From Pedosphaera sp. (GTDB lineage Bacteria > Verrucomicrobiota > Verrucomicrobiia > Limisphaerales > SIAT01), in NCBI GenBank assembly GCA_009691645.1, contig SIAT01000124.1, positions 1 to 5,584 of the forward strand: 5,584 nucleotides of DNA, in the 5' to 3' direction. How positions within the stretch are numbered: position 1 is the first letter of the stretch; every line of letters starts with the position of its first letter. Below are positions 1-5,237 of the stretch, piece after piece. Both the position numbers and the translations under genes were made by a program. The notes below the pieces were generated by a model that made no database searches, was not told where the DNA came from, and saw only the letters and a program-made list of their open reading frames with translations.

Positions 1-529
1 CATCCGGCAGTGCGATCAACTGAAACTGTCCGCGTTCGGAGGCGAGGAACCCATCGAGGTGCGGTGGATGGACGTTTTTGTACGGCGTCCATTCCTCCAT
101 CGGCGGTGGATTTTTCGTCACGCCGAAACGGAGCAGGCGCGGCTCGTCCCAGATTTCAATCGGCTCAACGAATGGTCCCGTCGAAAACACACAGTGCCGC
201 ACTGCACCCGGACCGTGGCCAAAAATCTCCGCGCGTTGTGGATGCGCGATTCCAAGCCGAAACAGCCACTCAGTCGGCGGCGGCAATTCAGTGAAAGCGA
301 CCACATGCGGCCAAACGCGCGACGGCGGAGCCGCCACATCGAGTGAGGTTCTCACTTCGAGCAATGGTGCCGGCGCATCCGCGAACCGTTCACTACCGAG
401 CATCAACGGCACAGCCAGAATCGCCGCGCAAAAGAGATGAGGTGATTGGTGTCGGCGTCGAGCGGGTTGCAACACGTGGCCGAGCATCGCCCCCACAAGC
501 GCCAACGGTATCGCCAGCGGCGCGGCCAT
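1..529 (-). CDS. SRPBCC-like domain protein, C-terminal part of a frameshifted membrane protein (incomplete)
   Basis: The frame is open from the ATG at 529 down to the window edge (176 codons, no stop seen). Residues about 1-20 and 32-46 are hydrophobic and look like membrane segments. From about residue 57 a soluble domain begins (LLEVRTSLDVAAPPSRVW), typical of the first strand and helix of SRPBCC/polyketide-cyclase-like proteins. Further conserved-looking stretches are PPPTEWLFRLGIAHP (84-98), GPGAVRHCVFSTGPFVEPI (107-125), WDEPRLLRF (127-135) and HPPHLDGFLASERGQF (154-169). From memory, this domain occurs in one larger protein whose N-terminal half is the membrane region encoded just upstream (529-1239). 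The reading frame continues upstream of this ATG as NLCIV before MAAPL, as expected if the Met is internal. The TAATG overlap with the preceding stop could still allow re-initiation. SRPBCC domains bind hydrophobic ligands; the ligand here is unknown. The call of SRPBCC-like is inference from sequence recall. Confidence 0.72.
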   Translation of the reverse strand, partial: MAAPLAIPLALVGAMLGHVLQPARRRHQSPHLFCAAILAVPLMLGSERFADAPAPLLEVRTSLDVAAPPSRVWPHVVAFTELPPPTEWLFRLGIAHPQRAEIFGHGPGAVRHCVFSTGPFVEPIEIWDEPRLLRFGVTKNPPPMEEWTPYKNVHPPHLDGFLASERGQFQLIALPD

Positions 530-549
530 TACGATGCAGAGATTCCTTC
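529..549 (-). other. Probable frameshift site joining the membrane and SRPBCC halves
   Basis: On the minus strand the upstream frame reads Glu (549-547), Gly (546-544), then ISAS and TAA at 531-529. Stepping back one base at position 544 gives Asn-Leu-Cys-Ile-Val-Met-Ala-Ala-Pro-Leu, which runs into the downstream ORF. The joined product ...VVLAIEG-NLCIVMAAPLAIPL... reads as a natural glycine/alanine-rich membrane segment. The simplest reading is one missing base near 544-546. There is no classic X-XXY-YYZ slippery heptamer here, so programmed frameshifting is less likely than a mutation or sequencing error. Confidence 0.7.
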
Positions 550-1239
550 GATCGCCAACACGACAAAACCAGCCGCCGCCGCAGTCACCGCGATGGCGGC
601 AACGGCAAGGCTTTCCAGAAACGATCGGGGCACATGAACTCCATACAGCAGCGCGGCGAGAAATCCCGCGATGAACGGCAAGCCGAGGAACAATCCCCAG
701 CCGTATTGCTTAAACCCGTGCGTGCCGAGAAGCGTTGCGCCCCACAGCAGCAGGCACGAAACCGTCACGCCGACCAGCGCGCTGCCGATCCGGCTGTGCG
801 GACAGATGCGTTCCAGCCACATCGGTTCACGCGCGCCTTCCAAAAGCGGCCGTTCCGGTTCATCACGACGAGGCGCGAGTGAGGCGACGATAAACAGGAA
901 CCACTTCAACACGGGCACGACGAACAGGATGGTCAACCAAAGTGGCAACTGAGCCGAACGCAGTCGCTGCACCGTGAGCACGATGCCTGCCCATAAAAAT
1001 GGCACCGAAAGTAGCAGTAGTTTCCAGCCGTGATTCTGCACGGCTTCTGGTGTCAACCAGTCGTTCTGGGACAGACCGCCTTGAAGATAATCCGTCAGAT
1101 TGACTTGAGGCATGCCGAGCCACGTCGGCAACACGAAGCGGTCGAGGTTCCATTTGATGCCGAAAAGCACGAGACCCCACAACACGTAAGCACGGCGTCC
1201 GATAGTGCCGTGCCAGTTCCACAATTGGCTTGGTTTCAT
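529..1239 (-). CDS. Multi-pass membrane protein (DUF805-like), N-terminal part of a frameshifted gene
   Basis: This ORF encodes 236 residues. The start at 1239 was chosen because MKPSQLWNWHGTIGRRAYVLWG is the characteristic start of DUF805-like membrane proteins, and because this ATG overlaps the TGA of the small gene upstream (ATGA). The 75-residue extension to 1464 reads through the two genes ahead and is rejected. Hydrophobic segments lie at about 16-30, 73-90, 98-121, 150-172, 181-200 and 208-230. QRLRSAQLPLWLTILFVVP (91-109) is also typical of the family. The ORF ends with ISAS after Glu-Gly (231-232), where homologues as I recall them continue with a further membrane segment and an SRPBCC domain. 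That continuation is present in another frame from 544 on, so this ORF is probably truncated by a one-base deletion. No clear Shine-Dalgarno site precedes the ATG; translation probably depends on coupling. Function is unknown beyond an inner-membrane location. Confidence 0.75.
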   Translation of the reverse strand: MKPSQLWNWHGTIGRRAYVLWGLVLFGIKWNLDRFVLPTWLGMPQVNLTDYLQGGLSQNDWLTPEAVQNHGWKLLLLSVPFLWAGIVLTVQRLRSAQLPLWLTILFVVPVLKWFLFIVASLAPRRDEPERPLLEGAREPMWLERICPHSRIGSALVGVTVSCLLLWGATLLGTHGFKQYGWGLFLGLPFIAGFLAALLYGVHVPRSFLESLAVAAIAVTAAAAGFVVLAIEGISAS

Positions 1240-1382
1240 GGAAGTTCGAAAAAGACGCGACGACGACGCTGCGGGAGAACGTGATGACGATTCAGACACG
1301 TGCCAGAGGGCGGCATGTGCGCGAGGAGCGCTTTCAATCGCAGCCACCAGTGTGGCAAGAGCGTGGCGAGCGTGAGTTTCAT
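1236..1382 (-). CDS. Small protein of 48 residues, unknown function, translationally coupled
   Basis: I do not recognise this protein. It fills the gap between the DCC gene and the membrane/SRPBCC gene exactly. Its ATG at 1382 overlaps the upstream TGA (ATGA at 1382-1379), and its own TGA overlaps the next ATG (ATGA at 1239-1236). A good ribosome-binding sequence, AAGGAAG, lies 5 bases before the ATG, so it is very likely translated. The product has a mildly hydrophobic, tryptophan-containing N-terminus (MKLTLATLLPHWWLRLKALL), then PPSGTCL with its only cysteine at 29, a His pair (33-34), four arginines (39-42) and a VFFELP end. It could be a short membrane-associated partner of its neighbours, but that is inference. 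The nested longer frame starting at 1523 is antisense to nothing useful and overlaps the DCC gene, so the short start is preferred. Confidence 0.62.
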   Translation of the reverse strand: MKLTLATLLPHWWLRLKALLAHMPPSGTCLNRHHVLPQRRRRVFFELP

Positions 1383-2293
1383 GGGAGCTTCCTTTCCGGT
1401 TGCGGCGGCACGACGCATTGGCCGCCGAGACAGTAGCGGTTCGCGGCAATCCAGCGGTAGGCACGCCACGCGAGCGCGTTCACGCCGGGCAGGCGCAGGA
1501 GCCAGCCGAGCGGCGCGCACCAATCCGCGGCTTCCGCGAGCGCGATGAATGCGTCCACCCCGCCCAAGATGCGCCCATCGGCGAGGTGGAGTTTCATCTC
1601 AGCGGGCAACTCATTTTCCGCCAGACCAAGGTCCCGTCGGGCGGCTTCGGATTGGAATGGCACCAACTCGAAGCCGCCCTGCCGCGCGATGAAGCCGAAC
1701 CGGCCCACCCAGCGCCGGCAGAACGGGCACGCGCCATCGTAGTAAAGCGAGCCCGCGCCGGTGGTAGGAGCGGGCCGCATGAGCGCGAGCGCGTAGCCGG
1801 TAGCAGCGCCGAAACAGAGGCCGTGGAACGCCAGCGCGCACGCATCACGGAACGGCCGCGATGCAGGCGGTGTCTCCCCGAAGCCCGCGCCCAGCATCGG
1901 GTTGATGAGCCACCAACTGGCCAGCAGTCCGGCGGCCCAGGCCAGTCCGCCGAGCAGCGGCCAAAGGAAGGTGCGGCGGAAGTTGCCGGCGGCGAGGAGC
2001 GGCCATTGCAGGAGGCCCATGACCAGTCCGAGGAGTAAGGGGGAATACCAGTTCACCACCCACGTCAGCGCGGCGGCCGCCAGCGTCAGCGCGGGCCACA
2101 TCCACGCCCAGCGCACGGAGTCCCGCAGCAGGAAGGGTTGCACGACGCCGAGCAACAGCGCCGCCGGATATGGCGTGAACATGAACGAGTGGTTCTGCCC
2201 CAACGCCACCAACGCCCGGTGCATACCCCCCAGCGCCGCAACGTGGACGAGCGTCCAGCGGAGCCAAAAGGGGAATGACCGGAGCGGGTTCAT
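1379..2293 (-). CDS. Membrane protein with C-terminal DCC1-like (DUF393) thiol-disulfide oxidoreductase domain
   Basis: The product has 304 residues in two parts. Residues 1-172 are strongly hydrophobic, with about six likely membrane segments (roughly 11-30, 42-56, 62-80, 84-102, 108-130, 153-171). Residues about 182-285 form a DCC1-like/DUF393 domain. It begins with LYYDGACPFC, carrying the family's D-x-x-C-x-x-C motif (Asp186, Cys189, Cys192), and continues with FELVPFQS and the GGVDAFIALAE segment typical of these thioredoxin-like proteins. A second cysteine pair, Cys288 and Cys293 (CLGGQC), follows near the C-terminus. DUF393 members are predicted thiol-disulfide oxidoreductases; a substrate is not known. 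The start follows the regulator stop by 6 bases, with AAGGTGA as ribosome-binding site overlapping that stop. The stop overlaps the next gene as ATGA. The membrane-plus-DCC domain order suggests a membrane-tethered dithiol enzyme whose topology is undetermined. Confidence 0.85.
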   Translation of the reverse strand: MNPLRSFPFWLRWTLVHVAALGGMHRALVALGQNHSFMFTPYPAALLLGVVQPFLLRDSVRWAWMWPALTLAAAALTWVVNWYSPLLLGLVMGLLQWPLLAAGNFRRTFLWPLLGGLAWAAGLLASWWLINPMLGAGFGETPPASRPFRDACALAFHGLCFGAATGYALALMRPAPTTGAGSLYYDGACPFCRRWVGRFGFIARQGGFELVPFQSEAARRDLGLAENELPAEMKLHLADGRILGGVDAFIALAEAADWCAPLGWLLRLPGVNALAWRAYRWIAANRYCLGGQCVVPPQPERKLP

Positions 2294-2299
2294 GGCGGC

Positions 2300-2854
2300 T
2301 CACCTTCTGCCATCGCCGGCGTCGCCGATGGCGAGGAGCTTGCGCACCTTGTCGCCGAGCTTCACGAACTTGGTCAGCGCGGCGGTGGGCCACTGGCGGA
2401 TCTGGCCATACCAGTTCGTTGTCAGTTCGAAGAAATCGTGCAGGTCTCGGAGCTTCTGCTCGGTGTATTTGTCGGTCTCCTTGTCCTTTTCGGCCTCGAG
2501 GATGCAGTCGCGCAGGAGGGTGAGCGTGGGGTCAATCTCGCGTTTCTTCCGCTCGTCGAGCACCACGCGAAACATCTCCCACACGTCCTTCATGCTCTCG
2601 AAATGATCGCGCTTGTCGCCCATCACGTGGATGAGCTTCACGATGCCCCAGCCCTGTAATTCCTTGAGGCTGGTGCTGACGTTGGAGCGGGCCACGCTGA
2701 GCGTCGCCGCAATCTCTTCGGCGTTGAGTGGTTGCGGTGAGATGTAGAGCAGCGCGTGGATCTGGGCGACGGTGCGGTTGATGCCCCAGCGCGTGCCCAT
2801 TTCACCCCAGTGCAGGACGAACCGCTGTTCGACGGGTGAGAGGGTTTCTTTCAT
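2300..2854 (-). CDS. GbsR/MarR-family transcriptional regulator
   Basis: The product has 184 residues, the usual size for GbsR-type MarR relatives. A winged helix-turn-helix is visible: AQIHALLYISPQPLNAEEIAATLSVARSNVSTSLKELQGWGIV (about 30-72), with the recognition helix around 55-66, followed by a wing region (73-88) with VMGDKRDHFES. The C-terminal half (about 90-172) is charged and helical and probably forms the dimer interface. It is the first gene of a four-part minus-strand operon, 6 bases before the DCC gene. A perfect inverted repeat (2853-2872) overlaps its start codon and the putative -10 element, so it probably represses its own operon; the inducer is unknown. There is no Shine-Dalgarno site before this ATG, and a leader of only several bases is expected from the likely promoter. 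GbsR itself senses choline in Bacillus, but nothing here points to choline. Confidence 0.88.
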   Translation of the reverse strand: MKETLSPVEQRFVLHWGEMGTRWGINRTVAQIHALLYISPQPLNAEEIAATLSVARSNVSTSLKELQGWGIVKLIHVMGDKRDHFESMKDVWEMFRVVLDERKKREIDPTLTLLRDCILEAEKDKETDKYTEQKLRDLHDFFELTTNWYGQIRQWPTAALTKFVKLGDKVRKLLAIGDAGDGRR

Positions 2855-2872
2855 TTCTGTCTAAACAGAAAT
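2853..2872. promoter_or_regulatory. Perfect palindrome, probable operator of the GbsR/MarR regulator
   Basis: Two 8-base arms, ATTTCTGT and ACAGAAAT, are separated by the 4 bases CTAA. The repeat reaches into the ATG of the regulator gene and overlaps a TAATTT -10 candidate. Size and symmetry fit a dimeric winged-helix repressor site, and the position fits autorepression. The assignment to this regulator is inference from location. I saw no second copy in the window. Confidence 0.7.
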
Positions 2873-2896
2873 TACTGCAAATAACGCTGGCCGCAA
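2869..2896 (-). promoter_or_regulatory. Candidate promoter of the regulator/DCC operon
   Basis: TTGCGG (2896-2891) and TAATTT (2874-2869) are spaced by 16 bases on the minus strand. Each hexamer matches the sigma70 consensus only partly. Support comes from position: the palindrome at 2853-2872 covers the -10 and the expected start site, and only 14 bases separate the -10 from the ATG. The -35 lies inside the loop region of the 2879-2905 repeat. Confidence 0.4.
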
Positions 2897-2905
2897 GCGT
2901 TATTT
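2879..2905. terminator. Inverted repeat, candidate terminator of the Dabb gene or a second operator
   Basis: Ten-base perfect arms AAATAACGCT and AGCGTTATTT flank a 7-base centre (GGCCGCA). It lies 37 bases past the stop of the Dabb gene (minus strand). The stem is AT-rich at its base and is followed on either strand by only a short run of T, so it would be a modest terminator. It also surrounds the -35 candidate of the regulator operon, so an operator role is equally possible. Confidence 0.45.
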
Positions 2906-2942
2906 TAGAGGGAGAGAAAACGGCTGTGGAAACCTGCGCGGC

Positions 2943-3245
2943 TCAGACCTCGTAGTCAAAGACCGCCACGCTCGCGACCTCCGGCAGGAGCAGGGTGCGG
3001 ATGCGCTCGTGCTCGGGGTGCGGCAGGTAGGCGTCGCGGGCGGCCACGTCGGTAAAGGTCATCAGCAAGGCGTGAGTGTAGCCCTGAGTCAGTCCTTCGG
3101 GGCTGTTGTTCGTGCCGGCCGAGTAGTTCTCGATGCCGGGGATGCTCTCCGTCATTTCGAGTACCTCGTTGAAGAGGGTGTTGATCTTCTCCGAAGTGAC
3201 CTCGGGTTTGAACTTGAACAAAACGATGTGGTTGAGCTTCGCCAT
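2943..3245 (-). CDS. Dabb-family (stress-responsive alpha/beta-barrel) protein
   Basis: A 100-residue product matching the length of the small ferredoxin-like Dabb proteins. Features seen are the opening strand LNHIVLFKFK (4-13), the helix region (about 17-35), the IPGIENYSAGTNNSPEGLTQGYTHALLMTFTD core split over 36-66, the helix-and-PHPEHERI stretch (67-82), and a closing strand VAVFDYEV (93-100). This order is typical of the family. Dabb proteins form dimeric beta-barrels; members include stress-induced plant proteins and polyketide cyclases, and most bacterial members have no known substrate. I prefer the ATG at 3245, which puts the family's first strand near the N-terminus. A GTG at 3263 would add six residues (KHFYF after the start) and abuts the upstream hairpin. 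No Shine-Dalgarno site is evident for either start. It follows the glutathione peroxidase gene after 60 bases, with a hairpin between. Confidence 0.85.
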   Translation of the reverse strand: MAKLNHIVLFKFKPEVTSEKINTLFNEVLEMTESIPGIENYSAGTNNSPEGLTQGYTHALLMTFTDVAARDAYLPHPEHERIRTLLLPEVASVAVFDYEV

Positions 3246-3262
3246 AAAATAAAAATGCTTCA

Positions 3263-3280
3263 CCGGCCGACATCGACCGG
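3263..3280 (-). terminator. Hairpin with T-rich tail between peroxidase and Dabb genes
   Basis: On the minus strand CCGGTCG and CGGCCGG form a 7-base-pair stem with one G-T pair around the loop ATGT. A T-rich tract (ATTTTTATTTT) begins about 7 bases after the stem and runs to the Dabb ATG. The gap between stem and T tract is longer than in a classic intrinsic terminator, so partial termination or processing is plausible. Confidence 0.42.
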
Positions 3281-3305
3281 CAAAGCTCTGGTTTGAGTCT
3301 CGGGT

Positions 3306-3842
3306 TTACTTCGCGGCCAACGCGGCTTCGATCGCCTTGACGACCTCGGGGGCGTCCGGCTTGGTCCTCGGCTCGATGCGCAGGAGCACCTTGCCGTCAC
3401 GACCAACGATGAACTTACCGAAGTTCCAGCCGATATCCTTGCCGCCCTCGCCGATGAGCGACTTGTAGAGCGCGTGGCGGTTCGCACCATTGACCTCGAG
3501 TTTGTCGAACATCGGGAACGTGGCGTGATACTTCGAGGAGCAGAACTCCTTGATTTCCGTGTTCGTGCCCGGCTCCTGCTTGCCGAACTGGTTGCAGGGG
3601 AAACCGGCCACGACAAGACCTTGCGCCTTGTACTTCTGATAAACCTCTTCGAGTTGCTTGTACTGCGGAGTGAGGCCGCACTTCGATGCGACATTCACCA
3701 CCAGCACGACTTTGCCTTGGAACGGCTTCAGCGAAGCTTCCTTACCGTCGATATCCTTGAGCGGAATGTCGTAAAGCGACTTGGTTTCGGCACGGGCGAC
3801 GAGGGTCAGGATCAGCGAGCAGAGAGCGATTAATATTTTCAT
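3306..3842 (-). CDS. Secreted glutathione peroxidase family protein (thiol peroxidase)
   Basis: The product has 178 residues. Residues 1-18 form a signal peptide (MKILIALCSLILTLVARA) with an A-x-A cleavage motif, leaving a mature enzyme of about 160 residues, the normal bacterial size. Family motifs are all present: VVLVVNVASKCGLTPQY (45-61) with the peroxidatic Cys55, FPCNQFGKQEPG (81-92) with Gln85, and WNFGKF (139-144) with Trp139 and Asn140. Cys55 takes the place of the selenocysteine found in animal enzymes, and Cys101 in KEFCSSKY could be the resolving cysteine. The enzyme should reduce hydrogen peroxide or organic hydroperoxides, probably with thioredoxin-like donors outside the cytoplasm; the donor is inference. 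The start is supported by the signal peptide and by a good promoter ending 8 bases before the ATG. There is no Shine-Dalgarno site, so translation is probably leaderless. Confidence 0.95.
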   Translation of the reverse strand: MKILIALCSLILTLVARAETKSLYDIPLKDIDGKEASLKPFQGKVVLVVNVASKCGLTPQYKQLEEVYQKYKAQGLVVAGFPCNQFGKQEPGTNTEIKEFCSSKYHATFPMFDKLEVNGANRHALYKSLIGEGGKDIGWNFGKFIVGRDGKVLLRIEPRTKPDAPEVVKAIEAALAAK

Positions 3843-3850
3843 CGGGGCGG

Positions 3851-3878
3851 ATTATGGAGAGGAACAAAGGAAAGTCAA
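3851..3878 (-). promoter_or_regulatory. Strong sigma70-like promoter of the glutathione peroxidase gene
   Basis: TTGACT (3878-3873) and CATAAT (3856-3851) each match the consensus at five of six positions and are 16 bases apart. Only 8 bases (CCGCCCCG) separate the -10 from the ATG at 3842, so transcription should begin at or a base or two before the start codon. Confidence 0.7.
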
Positions 3879-3891
3879 ACGCCGCGTGCGG

Positions 3892-4158
3892 TTAGTTCTG
3901 TTCGCTCGAACACCGCCGCAGGCCGACCTCGTGGGCGATGTCGTCGAACTCCTCGCGCGTCACCTGCTCGAGTTGCTTGCCGCGGTCTTTGAGCTTCTCG
4001 TTGATCTTGATGGCTTTCTCGGTCATCTCCTCGTGCGTCTCCTTCGAGCCGCCGACCATCGCGAAATTCTCGCCTTTTGTCACCCGCTTGTGGCCGTCAG
4101 AATCCAGCCCCAAGCCGAGGATCATCGCCTTCGTTTTCTTTTTTGGCGCTTTAGCCAT
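3892..4158 (-). CDS. Conserved lysine-rich small protein of unknown function
   Basis: The product has 88 residues and no membrane segment or signal peptide. I recall similar small proteins in Verrucomicrobiota and Planctomycetes, without an assigned function. Visible features are a basic start (MAKAPKKKTK), then AMILGLGLDSDGHKRVTKGENFAMVGGSKETHE (11-43), which looks like the conserved core, and a charged helical part EKAIKINEKLKDRGKQLEQVTREEFDDIAHEVGL (47-80). The ATG at 4158 is chosen over the start at 4182 because the extra eight residues (RPTNFAR) fall in the promoter, and a -10 element lies 7 bases before this ATG. It is divergent from the ArsS-type gene (116 bases between starts) and lies 49 bases ahead of the peroxidase gene, which has its own promoter. 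The role is unknown. Confidence 0.82.
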   Translation of the reverse strand: MAKAPKKKTKAMILGLGLDSDGHKRVTKGENFAMVGGSKETHEEMTEKAIKINEKLKDRGKQLEQVTREEFDDIAHEVGLRRCSSEQN

Positions 4159-4274
4159 TCGGGCAAAATTAGTTGGCCTCACCCCAAGTTCAAAGAAAAA
4201 AGTGCGCCTGTCAAAGCGCGCGAGCGGATTCCACGGTGGCGCATCCCCACTCCTCTGTTACTCTCACCGCGGCG
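4159..4274. other. Divergent intergenic region
   Basis: This stretch separates the 88-residue protein gene (minus) from the ArsS-type gene (plus). It holds the minus-strand promoter at 4166-4193. I could not identify a convincing plus-strand promoter or an ArsR-type operator for the radical SAM gene. Confidence 0.5.
4166..4193 (-). promoter_or_regulatory. Promoter of the 88-residue protein gene
   Basis: TTGAAC (4193-4188) and TAATTT (4171-4166) lie 16 bases apart on the minus strand. Seven bases separate the -10 from the ATG at 4158, again predicting a leaderless transcript. The -35 matches the consensus well, the -10 moderately. Confidence 0.55.
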
Positions 4275-5237
4275 ATGAACCGCTTCGCGCAACAACTGGC
4301 CGCACGCCGCATCACACTCCAGCGAAGCGCGCTCGTCACGCTCCAGATCAACCTCGGCCGCCGCTGCAACCAAGCCTGCCGACACTGCCACGTGGATGCC
4401 GCACCGTGGCGCACGGAGATGATGGAGGCCGACACCGCAGCGCGCATTGCTGATTGGATTCGCCAGCACCGACCGCCGGTCGTGGACCTCACCGGCGGCG
4501 CGCCCGAGCTGAACGCGCACTTCCGTTTCCTCGTCGAGACGGCGCGCAGCACCGGCGCCCGCGTGATGGATCGCTGTAACCTCACCATCCTTGAGGAAGA
4601 CGGCTTCGGCTGGCTGGCCGACTTCCTCGCAGCGAACGCCGTCGAAGTTATCGCGTCCCTACCTTGTTATCTTGAGGAGAACGTCCGGCGCCAGCGCGGC
4701 GACGGCGTGTTCGCCAAGAGCATCACGGCCCTGCGCCGGCTCAACGCCCTCGGCTACGGCACGCGATTGCCGCTCCATCTCGTGTACAACCCCATCGGTC
4801 CCACACTCCCGCCGCCACAAGCCGAGCTGGAAGCCGATTACAAAGAAGCGCTCGCGCGCGATCACGGGATCGTCTTCACCCGCCTCTTCACGATCACGAA
4901 CCAGCCCATCGCCCGCTTCGCAGAAGACCTGCGCCGACAACATCGCTGGGACGAATACCTCGACCTGCTCACCACGAGTTTCAATCCCGCGACCGTCGAG
5001 GGACTCATGTGCCGAAACACACTGAGCGTCGGCTGGCGCGGCGAACTTTTCGACTGCGATTTCAACCAGATGCTCGGGCTACAACTCCGCAACGGTCATC
5101 CTCTGCATCTCTGGGACGTGACCCCGGCGGATCTCGCCGGCCGCGGCATCCAGACCGGCGCACACTGTCTGGCCTGCACCGCCGCCGCCGGCAGCAGTTG
5201 CACCGGCGCGGTGATTGACCCGGATCTCGACCTTTGA
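4275..5237 (+). CDS. arsS: Radical SAM protein of the ArsS type (arsenosugar biosynthesis family)
   Basis: The product has 320 residues, a usual length for the family. The radical SAM cluster motif CNQACRHC (31-38) supplies Cys31, Cys35 and Cys38 for the [4Fe-4S] cluster, preceded by LQINLGRR. Other family stretches are VDLTGGAPELN (70-80), VMDRCNLTIL (97-106), EVIASLPCYLEENV (124-137), YNPIGPTLPPPQAELEADYK (171-190), FNPATVEGLMCRNTLSVGW (236-254), FDCDFNQMLGL (259-269) and a C-terminal Cys-rich part HCLACTAAAGSSC (297-309). These match the ArsS/DUF3641 proteins, which add the adenosyl-derived sugar moiety to dimethylarsenical during arsenosugar formation. Some relatives carry selenocysteine; here all such positions read as Cys. 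The ATG at 4275 is preferred to a TTG at 4173 that would lie in the divergent promoter. No arsM-type methyltransferase is seen beside it, so the arsenic role is inferred from family only. No ribosome-binding site is clear. Confidence 0.92.
   Translation: MNRFAQQLAARRITLQRSALVTLQINLGRRCNQACRHCHVDAAPWRTEMMEADTAARIADWIRQHRPPVVDLTGGAPELNAHFRFLVETARSTGARVMDRCNLTILEEDGFGWLADFLAANAVEVIASLPCYLEENVRRQRGDGVFAKSITALRRLNALGYGTRLPLHLVYNPIGPTLPPPQAELEADYKEALARDHGIVFTRLFTITNQPIARFAEDLRRQHRWDEYLDLLTTSFNPATVEGLMCRNTLSVGWRGELFDCDFNQMLGLQLRNGHPLHLWDVTPADLAGRGIQTGAHCLACTAAAGSSCTGAVIDPDLDL

Noticed and set aside
529..549. Programmed ribosomal frameshift
   Set aside because: The sequence GAAGGAATC lacks a classic slippery heptamer, and I see no obvious downstream stimulatory structure; a mutation or sequencing error is simpler.
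343..882. Plus-strand ORF of 179 codons
   Set aside because: It is antisense to the membrane/SRPBCC gene, with composition typical of a shadow frame.
1240..1464. N-terminal extension of the DUF805-like ORF to 1464
   Set aside because: The 75 extra residues are low-complexity and overlap two other genes; the family N-terminus starts at the ATG at 1239.
1400..2038. Plus-strand ORF of 212 codons
   Set aside because: It is antisense to the DCC membrane gene, rich in Arg, Glu and Pro as expected for a GC-rich shadow frame, and has no recognisable family pattern.
1902..2606. Plus-strand ORF of 234 codons
   Set aside because: It lies antisense across the DCC and regulator genes, is Ser/Arg-rich and spans two well-supported genes.
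3781..4278. Plus-strand ORF of 165 codons
   Set aside because: It is antisense to the 88-residue gene and the start of the peroxidase gene and crosses their promoters.
4275..5237. Selenocysteine in the radical SAM protein
   Set aside because: The reading frame has no internal TGA; all conserved cysteine positions read as Cys codons.
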